Counted from the first letter of the stretch, positions 32,950 through 42,186 are shown. The stretch: DNA of 46,496 bases from Verrucomicrobiota bacterium (GCA_019236675.1 JAFAIO010000485.1:1-46496), one strand, 5' to 3'. The notes: generated by a model from the sequence alone, not told the origin. Translations and numbers: made by a program.

Positions 32950-34770
32950 ATGTCTGGGATTGCAGGAATCATTCGAAAAACACCACACGAAACGATTGAC
33001 TCCGATCTGCAGCTTATGGTCGAGGCGATGCGGAATGGAACACAATATACGGGGGGGCAGTACAAGGATCCCGAGCTCGGCCTATATGTGGGTTGGATGA
33101 ACCTTCAAGGATCGTTTGCTGATTGCATGCCCCTTGTCAGTCGTCAGAAGGACATCGTGCTGATTTTTCAGGGCGAGAGTTTTCTGGAGGATGAATCTCG
33201 ATCACGGTTGAAGCGCCTTGGCGGCGGCGACGATTCGAATGCTCGGTACCTGATGGAGCTTTACCAGGAATTTGGCGAGGAATTTTTTCTCCAACTGAAC
33301 GGCTGGTTTTCCGGTATCATCGCGGACCTTCGTAAAAGGCGGCTAACGCTTTTCAATGACCGATTTGGAATGGGCAGGATCTACATTCATGAAGGGAAGG
33401 ATGAGTTTATTTTTGGATCGCAGGCGAAATCGTTGCTGAAGATTCGTCCTGATCTGCGGAGCATTGAGGAAGAATCATTGGCAGAACATCTTCGGTACAA
33501 CTGTGTCACGAAGGCCAAGACTCTCTTTAAAGGTATCTCCTTGCTCCCGCCTGGCTCCTGCTGGGATTTTGAGGACAGCGTTCAGCCGAAACGGCGGAGT
33601 TACTTTCATTTCAGCGATTGGGAGAAACAGCCGACCCTTGAGCCCGAGCAATTTTACCAAGCGTTCTCTGAGACAGTTTCACGGGTATTTCCAAGCTACG
33701 CGCGGGGAGCGAATCCTGTGGCTTTTTCCCTCACCGCCGGTCTGGATACGCGAATGATTGCGGCCGCCCTTCAGGAGGGCAATCGATCGGTTCCTTGCTA
33801 CACATTTGGCGGACAGTGGGGGGAATTATTTGACGTCAGCGTTGCCCGGAAGATCGCCAAGGTTAACAACCAGCCATTCGAGGCGATTACCATCGATGGT
33901 CGCTTTCTCACAGGATTCCCGGAATTTGCGCGCAGGGCTATCTATCTTTCGGACGGGACCCACGACGCATTTGGAGCGCATGATGTCTACTTTAATGAAA
34001 CCGCGCGCAAGATCGCACCAATCCGGCTAACTGGGAAATTCGGCAGCGAAGTGGTCAGAATCAGAAGGCTCATGCCTTCGCTGATCTATCCATCCGGTCT
34101 GCTTCAGCCCAGCTTGACATCACTCGTGGAACGGCTGCCATCATACGCGGAGATTAATCCAAACAACCACCCCCTCACCAGAGTCGTCAGCCAAGAGATT
34201 CCGTGGCACGAATTCGGAAGGGTCGCTATCGAACAATCCGAGATCACACTGCGGACACCCTATATGGATAACGAACTTGTGAAACTGATGTACCAGGCTC
34301 CTCTGGCGGTTCGGACGGCCGGTACAGTGCAGGAACAGTACGTGAGGGACAAGAGTCGCGAGCTCGGCACTATTGCGACAAATATGGGCAAATTTGCCTC
34401 TGATAATCGGATGATAACAAAGCTCCTCTACGGAGCGGCGTGGGCCTTGTTCAAGGTTGAGTACATCTATCTCTTTGCGACGCCCCACTGGCTGACACGA
34501 GTTGATCGGACCCTGGCTAAACTAAGGCTGGAGAAAATTTTATCAGGACGGCAGAAGTGGGAGGGTTACCGGCTTTGGATTAAGACGCATTTTTCGGAGT
34601 TCATCCAGGGAATGTTGCTGAATCCACAAGCCAATTACACGCGACATTTTGAGAAGAAGACAGTGGAGCGGATGGTCAGAGGCCATGTCGCGGGAACGCA
34701 TAACTATTTGAACGAAATCAACCGCGCACTCAGCGTCGAATTGATTTATTCGACGTTGCTCAATTCATGA
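32950..34770 (+). CDS. Asparagine-synthetase homologue with dead glutaminase site
   Basis: A 606 aa protein that aligns with asparagine synthetases over its whole length but has lost the glutaminase chemistry. Residue 2 is Ser (MSGIAG) instead of the nucleophilic Cys. RGPDD is replaced by TGGQY around 34-38, and the glutamine-binding NGE is FQGES at 73-77. The synthetase loop is altered too, LTAGLDTR (261-268) instead of SGGLDS, although the ATP-binding LD is kept. Beta-lactam synthetase and similar enzymes show that this fold can activate carboxylates without glutamine. The partner may be free ammonia, another amine, or an internal amine. Function here is unknown. Confidence 0.85.
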   Translation: MSGIAGIIRKTPHETIDSDLQLMVEAMRNGTQYTGGQYKDPELGLYVGWMNLQGSFADCMPLVSRQKDIVLIFQGESFLEDESRSRLKRLGGGDDSNARYLMELYQEFGEEFFLQLNGWFSGIIADLRKRRLTLFNDRFGMGRIYIHEGKDEFIFGSQAKSLLKIRPDLRSIEEESLAEHLRYNCVTKAKTLFKGISLLPPGSCWDFEDSVQPKRRSYFHFSDWEKQPTLEPEQFYQAFSETVSRVFPSYARGANPVAFSLTAGLDTRMIAAALQEGNRSVPCYTFGGQWGELFDVSVARKIAKVNNQPFEAITIDGRFLTGFPEFARRAIYLSDGTHDAFGAHDVYFNETARKIAPIRLTGKFGSEVVRIRRLMPSLIYPSGLLQPSLTSLVERLPSYAEINPNNHPLTRVVSQEIPWHEFGRVAIEQSEITLRTPYMDNELVKLMYQAPLAVRTAGTVQEQYVRDKSRELGTIATNMGKFASDNRMITKLLYGAAWALFKVEYIYLFATPHWLTRVDRTLAKLRLEKILSGRQKWEGYRLWIKTHFSEFIQGMLLNPQANYTRHFEKKTVERMVRGHVAGTHNYLNEINRALSVELIYSTLLNS

Positions 34771-34842
34771 AATAGGATGTTGAGATCAAGGCTTAGTTAG
34801 TCGCACGCTCTCCATCGGATTCCCGAAAGCTTAATTTTAACC

Positions 34843-34908
34843 CGCCGTTTATCGGCGCGTCTGTGCACGTTTACTAAAGAATACTCCGACCGCTCGTCTT
34901 TCGGTCGG
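34843..34908 (+). other. Two small hairpins in the 254-base gap 34771-35024
   Basis: CGCCG (34843-34847) pairs with CGGCG (34853-34857), and CCGACCG (34886-34892) pairs with CGGTCGG (34902-34908). Neither is followed by a clean U-tract on the + strand, though the second is followed by GCGAGTTTCCC. They could be weak terminators or processing sites between the AsnB homologue and the GT9 gene. I see nothing else in this gap. Confidence 0.35.
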
Positions 34909-35024
34909 CGAGTTTCCCTTCTATAACTCTGGGCGGGTAGACCCCAATGCCCGGAGGCCATTTTCGCTTCCTCAAGCCGTTTAATTAAGAACTACCCTGT
35001 CCAACTAACAGTATAGCTAGCAAA

Positions 35025-35909
35025 ATGAACATCTTAATCATCAAGTTGAACGCGACTGGAGACGTCGTTCGGACCACTCCATTACTTCGCTGTTTGGAAG
35101 GTGAAATCACCTGGATAACGGCGGACAAAAATCTGGTGTTGCTTGATGGATTGACGAAGAACCTTCGCGGTTTGTCTTGGGAAGATCGTGCCGTGGCCAA
35201 GGATGTAGACTATGACCTTGTCATCAATCTGGAGGACGATGGTGAGGTGGCCGAATTCTGCAAGGACGTTAGTTACAAGCTACTATTTGGGGCATATCTG
35301 AATAAGCGAAACGAACTTGAATACACCAGCGACTCGCGACCTTGGTTTGATCTTAGTCTTATCAGCGTCTACGGCAGGGAGAAAGCCGACCAGCTTAAGC
35401 TGCAAAACCGGCGCACTTACCAAGAGCTGATTTTTGAGGGTTTAGGATTGCGGTTTGAGGGTCAGAAGTACTTACTGCCGGATGCGGTAAGCACTGATTG
35501 TTCCGGAGATATCGCCATCGCACCGGAAGCGGGTCCGGTTTGGCCGATGAAGAATTGGGCGTACTACGATGAACTGAAGCGGAAACTTGAAGCGGAAGGT
35601 TTGACGGTGAATATACTGCCGCGGAGAAAATCGTTGCTCGAGCATTTGGGTGACGTGCAGAATCATCGTTGCCTGGTTGGCGGTGACAGTCTGCCCATGC
35701 ATATGGCGCTTGGCAGTCAAACCCGCTGTGTAAGCATTTTCAACTGCACAAGCCCGTGGGAGATTTATGAGTACGGAATTCAAACGAAGATCGTATCTCC
35801 GCTTCTATCCCAATATTTTTACCGACGCGACTTTGATTCCCGCGCTACCACGGCAATTGGTGTTGAAGAGGTGTTCGGAGCTGTGCTTAGCCAACTGAGC
35901 GGCAGCTAA
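35025..35909 (+). CDS. Glycosyltransferase family 9 (heptosyltransferase-like)
   Basis: A 294 aa GT-B enzyme. The N-terminus MNILIIKLNATGDVVRTTPLL is the GT9 signature (lipopolysaccharide heptosyltransferase type, where the G-D-V/L segment binds the acceptor side). The C-terminal GGDSLPMHMALGSQTRCVSIF matches the nucleotide-heptose binding region of the family. It is shorter than the usual ~350 aa. Whether it transfers heptose or another sugar is unknown. It begins 255 bases after the previous stop, possibly a new transcription unit. Confidence 0.85.
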   Translation: MNILIIKLNATGDVVRTTPLLRCLEGEITWITADKNLVLLDGLTKNLRGLSWEDRAVAKDVDYDLVINLEDDGEVAEFCKDVSYKLLFGAYLNKRNELEYTSDSRPWFDLSLISVYGREKADQLKLQNRRTYQELIFEGLGLRFEGQKYLLPDAVSTDCSGDIAIAPEAGPVWPMKNWAYYDELKRKLEAEGLTVNILPRRKSLLEHLGDVQNHRCLVGGDSLPMHMALGSQTRCVSIFNCTSPWEIYEYGIQTKIVSPLLSQYFYRRDFDSRATTAIGVEEVFGAVLSQLSGS

Positions 35910-35933
35910 AAGACTGAGCCTAACTGAAGCAAA

Positions 35934-35967
35934 AGAGTGGCGCGACTTTGGAAAGTCGCGCCACTCT
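35934..35967. repeat. Perfect 16-base inverted repeat (hairpin)
   Basis: Positions 35934-35949 and 35952-35967 are perfect reverse complements (AGAGTGGCGCGACTTT and its complement) around a two-base GG centre. That is one of the strongest hairpins in the window. The + strand has no U-tract after it. On the - strand the right arm runs into four T, a weak terminator signature. It lies in the 78-base gap between the GT9 and GT4 genes and might be a repetitive palindrome rather than a terminator. Confidence 0.75.
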
Positions 35968-35987
35968 GAAACTCACAAGCCATTAAG

Positions 35988-37316
35988 ATGCAAACAGCGA
36001 GCCAAGGAGGATCCGAGAGCGAGACCCAAGTGCAGGCTGGGTCCGATCTGGCAGGGCTGGGCAAACAAGATCGATTGTCTGCGGGCGGTGGGCTGCGTTC
36101 CGTCGGCCTCCCTAGCGAGAAGGGATCCACCTTGCTGGATGCTAACCGCCGCGTGGCCGTTCTAACTGGCGGAGGTGACAGGCCCTACGCGCTTGGACTA
36201 GCATCGGCTCTGATCGACGAGGGAGTAGGGTTGGACTTTATCGGGAGCGATGAACTGGATGACCCCTCGCTGCATCGTAGTCCGTTGGTTCGCTTCCTGA
36301 ATCTGCGTAAGGAGATGCGCGCAAACGTCTCTGCAGTTAGGAAAGTCGTGCGCGTGCTGCTTTACTATTTGCGTCTGGCTTTTTATTCCGCCACGGCTAA
36401 GCCGAAATTGTTTCACCTGCTCTGGAACAACAAGTTCGCGGTTTTCGATCGCACACTGCTAATGCTCTACTATCGCGTTCTCGGTAAGCAAGTGCTTCTC
36501 ACAGTTCACAACGTGAATGCAGGTTGGCGTGACGGGCGCGACACCCCTCTTAACCGGCTGACCCTGAAGATCCAGTATCAGCTTTGTAATCATCTTTTCG
36601 TTCATACGGAGCAGATGAGAAATGAACTCCGAAGCAGCTTTGCGGTGGCGGACACCAAGATCAGCGTTATTCCGTTCGGAATCAACAGCACGGTGCCGAA
36701 AACCAACCTGACGCCCGTGGCTGCCAGACACCGACTAGGACTAAGTTGCCGGCAAAAGGTTGTGCTCTTCTTCGGTAATATCGCACCCTACAAGGGGCTG
36801 GAGTACCTGGTTGAAGCGATGGCGTTGCTGGTAGCAAAAGAAGCAGACTACCGCCTGGTTATTGCAGGACAACCAAAGGGCTGCGCCTCCTATTGGAACG
36901 AAATTCAGCGCCGGATTTCTTCTCCCGATCTTCAGCCTTACGTGGTCGAGCGCATCGAGTATGTGCCGGATGCAGCCACAGAAATCTACTTCAAAGCGGC
37001 TGATGTTCTGGTATTGCCTTATACCTACATTTTCCAGAGCGGGGTCCTGTTTCTTGGTTATAACTTCGGTTTACCTGCTATTGCTGCAGATGTCGGTTCT
37101 CTCAAAGAAGACATTGTCGAGGGACGAACCGGTTTTGTGTGCCGGCCGCGCGATCCAATCGGGCTGGCCAAAAGTATCGAAAACTACTTCTCCAGCGAGC
37201 TCTTTCACCGATTGGACACCACTCGTAGCCAGATCGTGGACTTCGCCGCCGACAAGTACTCGTGGAAGAGAGTCGGTGAAATCACCCGGGCCGTGTATGC
37301 GAATCTGCTTTCCTGA
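35988..37316 (+). CDS. Glycosyltransferase family 4
   Basis: A 442 aa GT-B glycosyltransferase. After a low-complexity N-terminus (Gly, Ser and Gln rich, about residues 1-50), the Rossmann domain reads VAVLTGGGDRPYALGLASAL. The donor domain begins VVLFFGNIAPYKGLEYLVEAMALL. The E-x7-E equivalent lies in the FQSGVLFLGYNFGLPAIAADVGSLKEDI region. ATG 35988 gives a longer N-terminus than expected; GTG codons downstream could be the true start. The sugar specificity is unknown. Confidence 0.85.
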   Translation: MQTASQGGSESETQVQAGSDLAGLGKQDRLSAGGGLRSVGLPSEKGSTLLDANRRVAVLTGGGDRPYALGLASALIDEGVGLDFIGSDELDDPSLHRSPLVRFLNLRKEMRANVSAVRKVVRVLLYYLRLAFYSATAKPKLFHLLWNNKFAVFDRTLLMLYYRVLGKQVLLTVHNVNAGWRDGRDTPLNRLTLKIQYQLCNHLFVHTEQMRNELRSSFAVADTKISVIPFGINSTVPKTNLTPVAARHRLGLSCRQKVVLFFGNIAPYKGLEYLVEAMALLVAKEADYRLVIAGQPKGCASYWNEIQRRISSPDLQPYVVERIEYVPDAATEIYFKAADVLVLPYTYIFQSGVLFLGYNFGLPAIAADVGSLKEDIVEGRTGFVCRPRDPIGLAKSIENYFSSELFHRLDTTRSQIVDFAADKYSWKRVGEITRAVYANLLS

Positions 37317-37329
37317 CGTGGCTGATTGC

Positions 37330-38673
37330 ATGCCCAGTATGACAAGCCCCATCACAAAACTGCCGCTTATTGTTTTGATGTTGTGCGGGTCAACGGCGTG
37401 GTGCTCCATGGTTTCGGGCAACATCTACACCACAGATGGATCGGAAAAGGATGTTCAGGGTGCCCTTGATTCTGCCCGCAATGGAGCAATTATCAAAATC
37501 CAGAACGGCTCGTATACCTGGAATAGGCCAGTGACAAACAGCAAAAATACGGCTGTGCACATCATGGCACAGTCGCTTGGCGGCGTGACCATCAAGCGCG
37601 GCTACAAAAGCGGCCACCTGCTGGTTCTGAACGCTTCGCCAAACGGCAACGTTGAGTTGAGCGGTATACATTTCACAAGCGATCTAGATGGCTCAAACGA
37701 CAACTACACCTTTACTCTGTTAGTTAACCAACTCAGCGGTCAACCGGTCCTGATCCACGATTGCTCGTTCGTCACGGGCTACGAATATGCCGTGGTGTTT
37801 CACGGAAACGGCGGTGTGGTTTGGAACTGTTCCTTCGCGACCCACAGTGATGCTCTAGGCGGCATTTCGTTTGTCGATACAAGCGCGACCTGCGCAGCAT
37901 GGAACCGGCCCGATACACTGGGCGGCTCGGCAACGAAGTATGGCACCGGAGACCCGGCTGGAACGCTAAACACTTATATCGAATCCTGCTATTTTCGAGA
38001 CGCGGCCAATACCATGGCAAACTGGGATGACAACAGCCGAGTGGTATGGCGGTACAACGAGATGTACAACGCGGCGTGCGGGAGTCATGGCCAGGAAACC
38101 AGCACCTGGGGCACTCGGCATTGGGAGGTTTATGGCTGCACGTTCACCCGCAGTGCCAGCGGAAAGGCATTTGGAGGAACCGCCTATCCGCTAAATCTAA
38201 ACTATTGGTTTGAGATTCGGGGCGGAACCGGGGTTGTGACGAATAATAAATTGGACGAGATCCCGACCAAGGTTGGAGTCCAGTTGAACGTTTTTTCTAT
38301 CAATCGGTTAGGACAAATCCCATGTCAGACAGGGTATCCGGCAGCGCATCAAACCGGTCAGGGCTGGAGTGCTTCCAGTAAGGCCGTTTTCGGGACACCT
38401 CGAGTGAGCCAGGACGGAGTCGGCGCTGTCTCCGATCCACTGTATGTCTGGAATAATACGGGTTCCCTGACCACGAGTCCCAACTACGTTTTACCCAGCC
38501 AATATAGTCCGGACGAGTGCGCGAAGGGACAAAAAATCGAAACCTTCCTTCAACGGAATCGAGATTACTTCGTCAATGTGGCGATGCCCCAGTGGACACC
38601 GTTCACGTACCCGCATCCACTCCGAAAGAAGACGCTGGGACCAACCGGATCCGGCCCGTTACAGGTACAGTAA
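37330..38673 (+). CDS. Secreted right-handed beta-helix protein
   Basis: A 447 aa exported protein. A signal peptide is visible (residues about 1-27: charged start, then the hydrophobic run LPLIVLMLCGSTAW). The body reads as a right-handed parallel beta-helix, with short repeating strands rich in Asn and Gly (for example IHDCSFVTGYEYAVVFHGNGGVVWNCSF). Such folds are common in polysaccharide lyases and epimerases (AlgG-like), but I see no catalytic residues that would choose between them. The start ATG 37330 or 37339 is picked because the frame is open upstream only through the preceding gene. It may trim or epimerise the polymer. Confidence 0.75.
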   Translation: MPSMTSPITKLPLIVLMLCGSTAWCSMVSGNIYTTDGSEKDVQGALDSARNGAIIKIQNGSYTWNRPVTNSKNTAVHIMAQSLGGVTIKRGYKSGHLLVLNASPNGNVELSGIHFTSDLDGSNDNYTFTLLVNQLSGQPVLIHDCSFVTGYEYAVVFHGNGGVVWNCSFATHSDALGGISFVDTSATCAAWNRPDTLGGSATKYGTGDPAGTLNTYIESCYFRDAANTMANWDDNSRVVWRYNEMYNAACGSHGQETSTWGTRHWEVYGCTFTRSASGKAFGGTAYPLNLNYWFEIRGGTGVVTNNKLDEIPTKVGVQLNVFSINRLGQIPCQTGYPAAHQTGQGWSASSKAVFGTPRVSQDGVGAVSDPLYVWNNTGSLTTSPNYVLPSQYSPDECAKGQKIETFLQRNRDYFVNVAMPQWTPFTYPHPLRKKTLGPTGSGPLQVQ

Positions 38674-38711
38674 AGGCGGATGAGGCAATTTCCACTACTA
38701 GATAAAGTTCT

Positions 38712-39737
38712 ATGCGTATCCTGGTCACTGGCTCCGACGGCTATTTAGGCTCGCTCCTGACGCCTGTCTTAATGCGAAGCGGCCACGACGTTGTCGGGCT
38801 GGACACCGGATTCTACAAGGAGCGTATGCTCTACCGTAGCAAAGATCCGACGCCGGCGACGCTGGTTAAGGATGTTCGCGATCTGGATGCCTCCGATCTC
38901 GCAGGTTTCGAAGCAATCGTCCACATGGGGGATCTCTCAAATGATCCCGCCGGCGAATTGGCGCCACAGATTACCTATGAAATAAATCACAAAGGCTCGG
39001 TGTGGTTGGCGGAACTGGCACGAAAGTCAGGCGTCGGGCGCTTTGTATATATGTCGTCATGCAGCGTGTATGGCGTGGCGGGCGAAGATTTTTTGACCGA
39101 GGAATCAGCGACCGATCCGCAGACCTCATACGCAATCTGTAAGACTCTGGTCGAACAAGATCTACGAAGGCTAGCGAACGAACGGTTTGCGCCGACTTGT
39201 ATGCGAAATGCGACTGCCTACGGAGCATCACCGCGAATGCGTTTCGATATCGTTCTCAACAATTTGGCGGGTCTAGCTTGGACGGGGAAGGGAATAAGCA
39301 TGACGAGCGATGGAACGCCTTGGCGGCCGATCGTGCATGGACTTGATATCTGCCAAGCGATTCTCGCGGTGCTAGAAGCACCCCGGGAAGCTGTCGCTAA
39401 CGAGGTGTTTAATGTTGGCAACACAAATCATAATTACCGAGTTAGAGAGATCGCCCAAATAGTGGGGGAAGTTTTTCCTGGCTGCACGGTTTCGTTTGGT
39501 CCGCCCAGTCCGGACAATCGTAGCTACCGGGTGTCGTTCGAGAAGATTAAAAAGCATCTGCCTGGTTTTGAGTGTCGCTGGGATGCGAGACAGGGAGCCG
39601 AACAACTGCTCAATTTGTTTAGGCGAGTCGAAATGACCGCCGAGGTATTTGAATGCCGAGCTTTCACCCGACTGAAGCAGCTCCAATACTTAATGCGGAC
39701 AGGACAGTTAGATGAACATTTCTATTGGACCGAATAA
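38712..39737 (+). CDS. NAD-dependent epimerase/dehydratase (extended SDR)
   Basis: A 341 aa extended SDR. The NAD motif is GSDGYLGS (residues 7-14), the catalytic Ser lies in YMSSCSVYG, and the Tyr/Lys pair is in SYAICK (Y-x3-K). It acts on a nucleotide sugar, as a 4-epimerase, 4-reductase or dehydratase; which one is not decidable. The stop TAA shares one base with the ATG of the next gene (TAATG at 39735-39739), so it is coupled to the RmlC-like epimerase, as in deoxysugar clusters. Confidence 0.9.
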   Translation: MRILVTGSDGYLGSLLTPVLMRSGHDVVGLDTGFYKERMLYRSKDPTPATLVKDVRDLDASDLAGFEAIVHMGDLSNDPAGELAPQITYEINHKGSVWLAELARKSGVGRFVYMSSCSVYGVAGEDFLTEESATDPQTSYAICKTLVEQDLRRLANERFAPTCMRNATAYGASPRMRFDIVLNNLAGLAWTGKGISMTSDGTPWRPIVHGLDICQAILAVLEAPREAVANEVFNVGNTNHNYRVREIAQIVGEVFPGCTVSFGPPSPDNRSYRVSFEKIKKHLPGFECRWDARQGAEQLLNLFRRVEMTAEVFECRAFTRLKQLQYLMRTGQLDEHFYWTE

Positions 39738-40261
39738 TGCGTTTTATCGCTACCTCGTTGGAAGGCGCTTGCATCGTCGAACCGGAACCGCACGAGGACG
39801 ACCGTGGCCTATTTGCGCGCACCTTTTGTGAGAAGGAGTTTCACGACCAGGGTCTGATTGTGAAATTTGTTCAGTGTAACACATCGTGGAATGTCAGGGC
39901 AGGGACGATTCGGGGATTACACTACCAGTTAGCTCCATTGCTAGAAGCAAAGCTCGTTCGTTGTACGGCCGGTTCGTTATGGGATGTGATTGTGGATCTG
40001 CGACCCGACTCGCGGACCTATCTACAACATTTCGGTGTCAAATTAACCGCGCGAAATCGCAAAGCTTTGTATGTGCCCGAGATGTTTGCTCATGGGTTCC
40101 AGACTCTGGAGGACGGCACGGAAGTTTTTTATCAGATGAGCGAATTCTATTCGCCAAAAGTTGGACGGGGACTTCGATTTAACGATCCTAAGCTTGGAAT
40201 CAATTGGCCGTTGTCCGTAGCATCGATATCCGAGCGGGATCTCAGTTGGGATTGGCTATAG
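39737..40261 (+). CDS. RmlC-like cupin, dTDP-4-dehydrorhamnose 3,5-epimerase family
   Basis: A 174 aa cupin epimerase. The motifs DDRGLF (about residues 18-23), the base His in RGLHYQ, EAKLVRC, the aromatic YVPEMFAHGFQTL and the late VFYQMSEFYSPKVGRGLRFNDP all match RmlC. It epimerises C3/C5 of a 4-keto deoxy nucleotide sugar. Because it sits with an SDR, a DUF4910 gene and a C-methyltransferase remnant, its substrate may be a 3-C-methyl-type sugar rather than rhamnose (inference). ATG 39737 is preferred over a TTG at 39725, which would overlap the previous gene. Confidence 0.9.
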   Translation: MRFIATSLEGACIVEPEPHEDDRGLFARTFCEKEFHDQGLIVKFVQCNTSWNVRAGTIRGLHYQLAPLLEAKLVRCTAGSLWDVIVDLRPDSRTYLQHFGVKLTARNRKALYVPEMFAHGFQTLEDGTEVFYQMSEFYSPKVGRGLRFNDPKLGINWPLSVASISERDLSWDWL

Positions 40262-40348
40262 AGGCTAGCGATTACTAAGCCTTGCCTTGATTTCTTCCGA
40301 ATTAAGCACTGAGTCGTTCCTTATTTCGCCTTTGAGAAGGAGTTCCTA

Positions 40349-41737
40349 ATGGTGGTAATAGCAGGCAGCCGCGAGACGGGGGATCCCTTTATGACTGACG
40401 TGCTAAAAGTGATCGACCCTAACGCTGAGGGTGAGATTGCCTATGCGCTGGTCGAGCGCCTTTATCCGATCTGTAGGAGCATCACCGGTAATGGAGTCCG
40501 GCGCAGTCTGCGTGTGCTTCGCGAAATCATCCCGCTGGCAATGCGCGAGGTCATAAGTAATACACCAGTCTTTGACTGGACGGTTCCAGACGAGTGGAAC
40601 ATCCGCGACGCCTATATCATGAACGAAGCCGGTGAACGGGTGGTCGACTTTCGGAAGTCAAATCTTCATGTCCTGAACTATAGCGTGCCGGTCAACCGAA
40701 TGATGTCGCTGGCGGAACTTCGACCCCATCTTTTCACCATTCCTGAAGCTCCGCGCTGGATACCCTATCGAACTTCGTACTACCAGAAAGACTGGGGTTT
40801 CTGCCTGGCTCAACAGCAACTCGATAGGCTGAAAGATGGAGAATACCATGTTTATATCGATTCTACTCTGCATCCCGGGCATCTGACTTACGGTGAATTT
40901 AGGATCCAAGGTCAAACCGACGATGAGGTGCTGATCTCGTGCCATTCCTGCCACCCGTCCCTCTGCAACGACAATCTTTCAGGGATGGTGATTGCGGCCC
41001 GAATGGCGCTTCTTCTCCAAGGCACTTCACCGCGATATTCCTACCGATTCGTATGGGTTCCCGGCACCATTGGGTCGATCACCTGGCTAGCCTTGAATGA
41101 AGCCATTCTGCCCCAGATCAAACATGGACTGGTACTATCCTGTCTCGGTGATCCCGGTAAGTTCACGTATAAGCGAAGCCGTCGCGGTGATGCGGAGATC
41201 GATCGCACGGTTGAACACGTGCTCGCCCACAGCGGGAACGAATTCAATATTCTGGATTTCGCGCCTTATGGTTACGATGAGAGACAGTACTGCTCTCCCG
41301 GTATCAATCTACCAGTCGGCTGCTTCATGCGCACGCCAAATGGTTGTTACCCGGAATACCACACTTCGGCAGATGATCTTTCGCTGGTCACACCCACTGC
41401 GCTCGGGGAGTCGCTTGTGCAGTTGTTACGCGTCATCCGGGTTCTGGAGGAGAACCGGCCCTACCTTAACCTTAACCCGACTTGTGAACCTCAACTTGGG
41501 CGCCGCGGCTTATATCGGCAAATGGGCGGAGCGAAGGATAGGGCGATGCTGGAGATGGCTATGCTTTGGGTTCTGAACTTTTCGGACGGAGAGCATGATC
41601 TTCTCGACATCGCGGTTCGGTCCGGTATTCCGTTTGAGCAGATTAGTCAGGCAACTCAATCGCTGCGTGAGGCGGGGTTGCTCGATTGGCCCGAAAATTA
41701 CACCACAGAAACGCAGAGAATACCGGGGGAAAAATAA
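40349..41737 (+). CDS. DUF4910 protein, M28-aminopeptidase-like fold
   Basis: A 462 aa protein of the DUF4910 family, which has a zinc aminopeptidase-like core. Metal-ligand residues are visible in SCHSCHPSLCNDNLSG (about 198-212; His202 and Asp208) and YPEYHTSADDL. The C-terminal ~100 residues form a winged-helix-like region. Members are often found beside sugar-nucleotide genes in surface polysaccharide loci; the substrate is unknown. The start ATG 40349 is supported by GAAGGAG at 40335-40341, 7 bases upstream, one of the best ribosome sites in the window. Confidence 0.85.
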   Translation: MVVIAGSRETGDPFMTDVLKVIDPNAEGEIAYALVERLYPICRSITGNGVRRSLRVLREIIPLAMREVISNTPVFDWTVPDEWNIRDAYIMNEAGERVVDFRKSNLHVLNYSVPVNRMMSLAELRPHLFTIPEAPRWIPYRTSYYQKDWGFCLAQQQLDRLKDGEYHVYIDSTLHPGHLTYGEFRIQGQTDDEVLISCHSCHPSLCNDNLSGMVIAARMALLLQGTSPRYSYRFVWVPGTIGSITWLALNEAILPQIKHGLVLSCLGDPGKFTYKRSRRGDAEIDRTVEHVLAHSGNEFNILDFAPYGYDERQYCSPGINLPVGCFMRTPNGCYPEYHTSADDLSLVTPTALGESLVQLLRVIRVLEENRPYLNLNPTCEPQLGRRGLYRQMGGAKDRAMLEMAMLWVLNFSDGEHDLLDIAVRSGIPFEQISQATQSLREAGLLDWPENYTTETQRIPGEK

Positions 41738-41864
41738 GAAAACGGTTTATCTGACCTCGGTATCTCTGTGATGAACCCTGACCGACCATAGAACTGATAT
41801 CAATAAGCCGATCGTGCTCGAGGAATCCAACCCAATAGCAGAACTGACGACGAGCATTTCAACC

Positions 41865-41992
41865 ACCGCGCACGCTTGTTTCTGCCGGGCGCCGCTGAGG
41901 CACACTTTCGTGGATCTAGGCATGTCACCTTTATGCGAGTCGATCCTGCAAGGGATCAGGTTAACCAATTGGAACCATTCTACCCGCTGCAT
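41865..41992 (+). pseudogene. Frameshifted remnant of a sugar C-methyltransferase N-terminal zinc domain
   Basis: The 449-base gap 41738-42186 holds no intact gene. From about 41877, one frame reads CFCRAPLRHTFVDLGMSPLCES, and from 41942 another frame continues DPARDQVNQLEPFYPLH. Together these match the start of the putative zinc-binding domain of NovU/TylCIII-type C-methyltransferases. There is a frameshift near 41940, and the domain's second Cys pair and the whole methyltransferase body are missing. The sequence after 41992 is not recognisable. It lies next to the SDR, RmlC-like and DUF4910 genes, a common neighbourhood for C-methylated sugars, so it is interpreted as a dead C-methyltransferase. 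Confidence 0.75.
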
Positions 41993-42186
41993 GATGAACA
42001 GCAGTGGTTCCTGGAGAAATCCCTGCATTCACAGAATTGGAGGCAATTTGAGCCCCTTACTAATGCTTCAATATATAACACTGCGGCAATTCGAAAGAAT
42101 ACGTAACACATGAACGCCTTGCTTTTTGATTCATCCGTTACGGCTCTCCGGGTCTCCACGATTCGTTACCCGGAGTACGACAAAAT

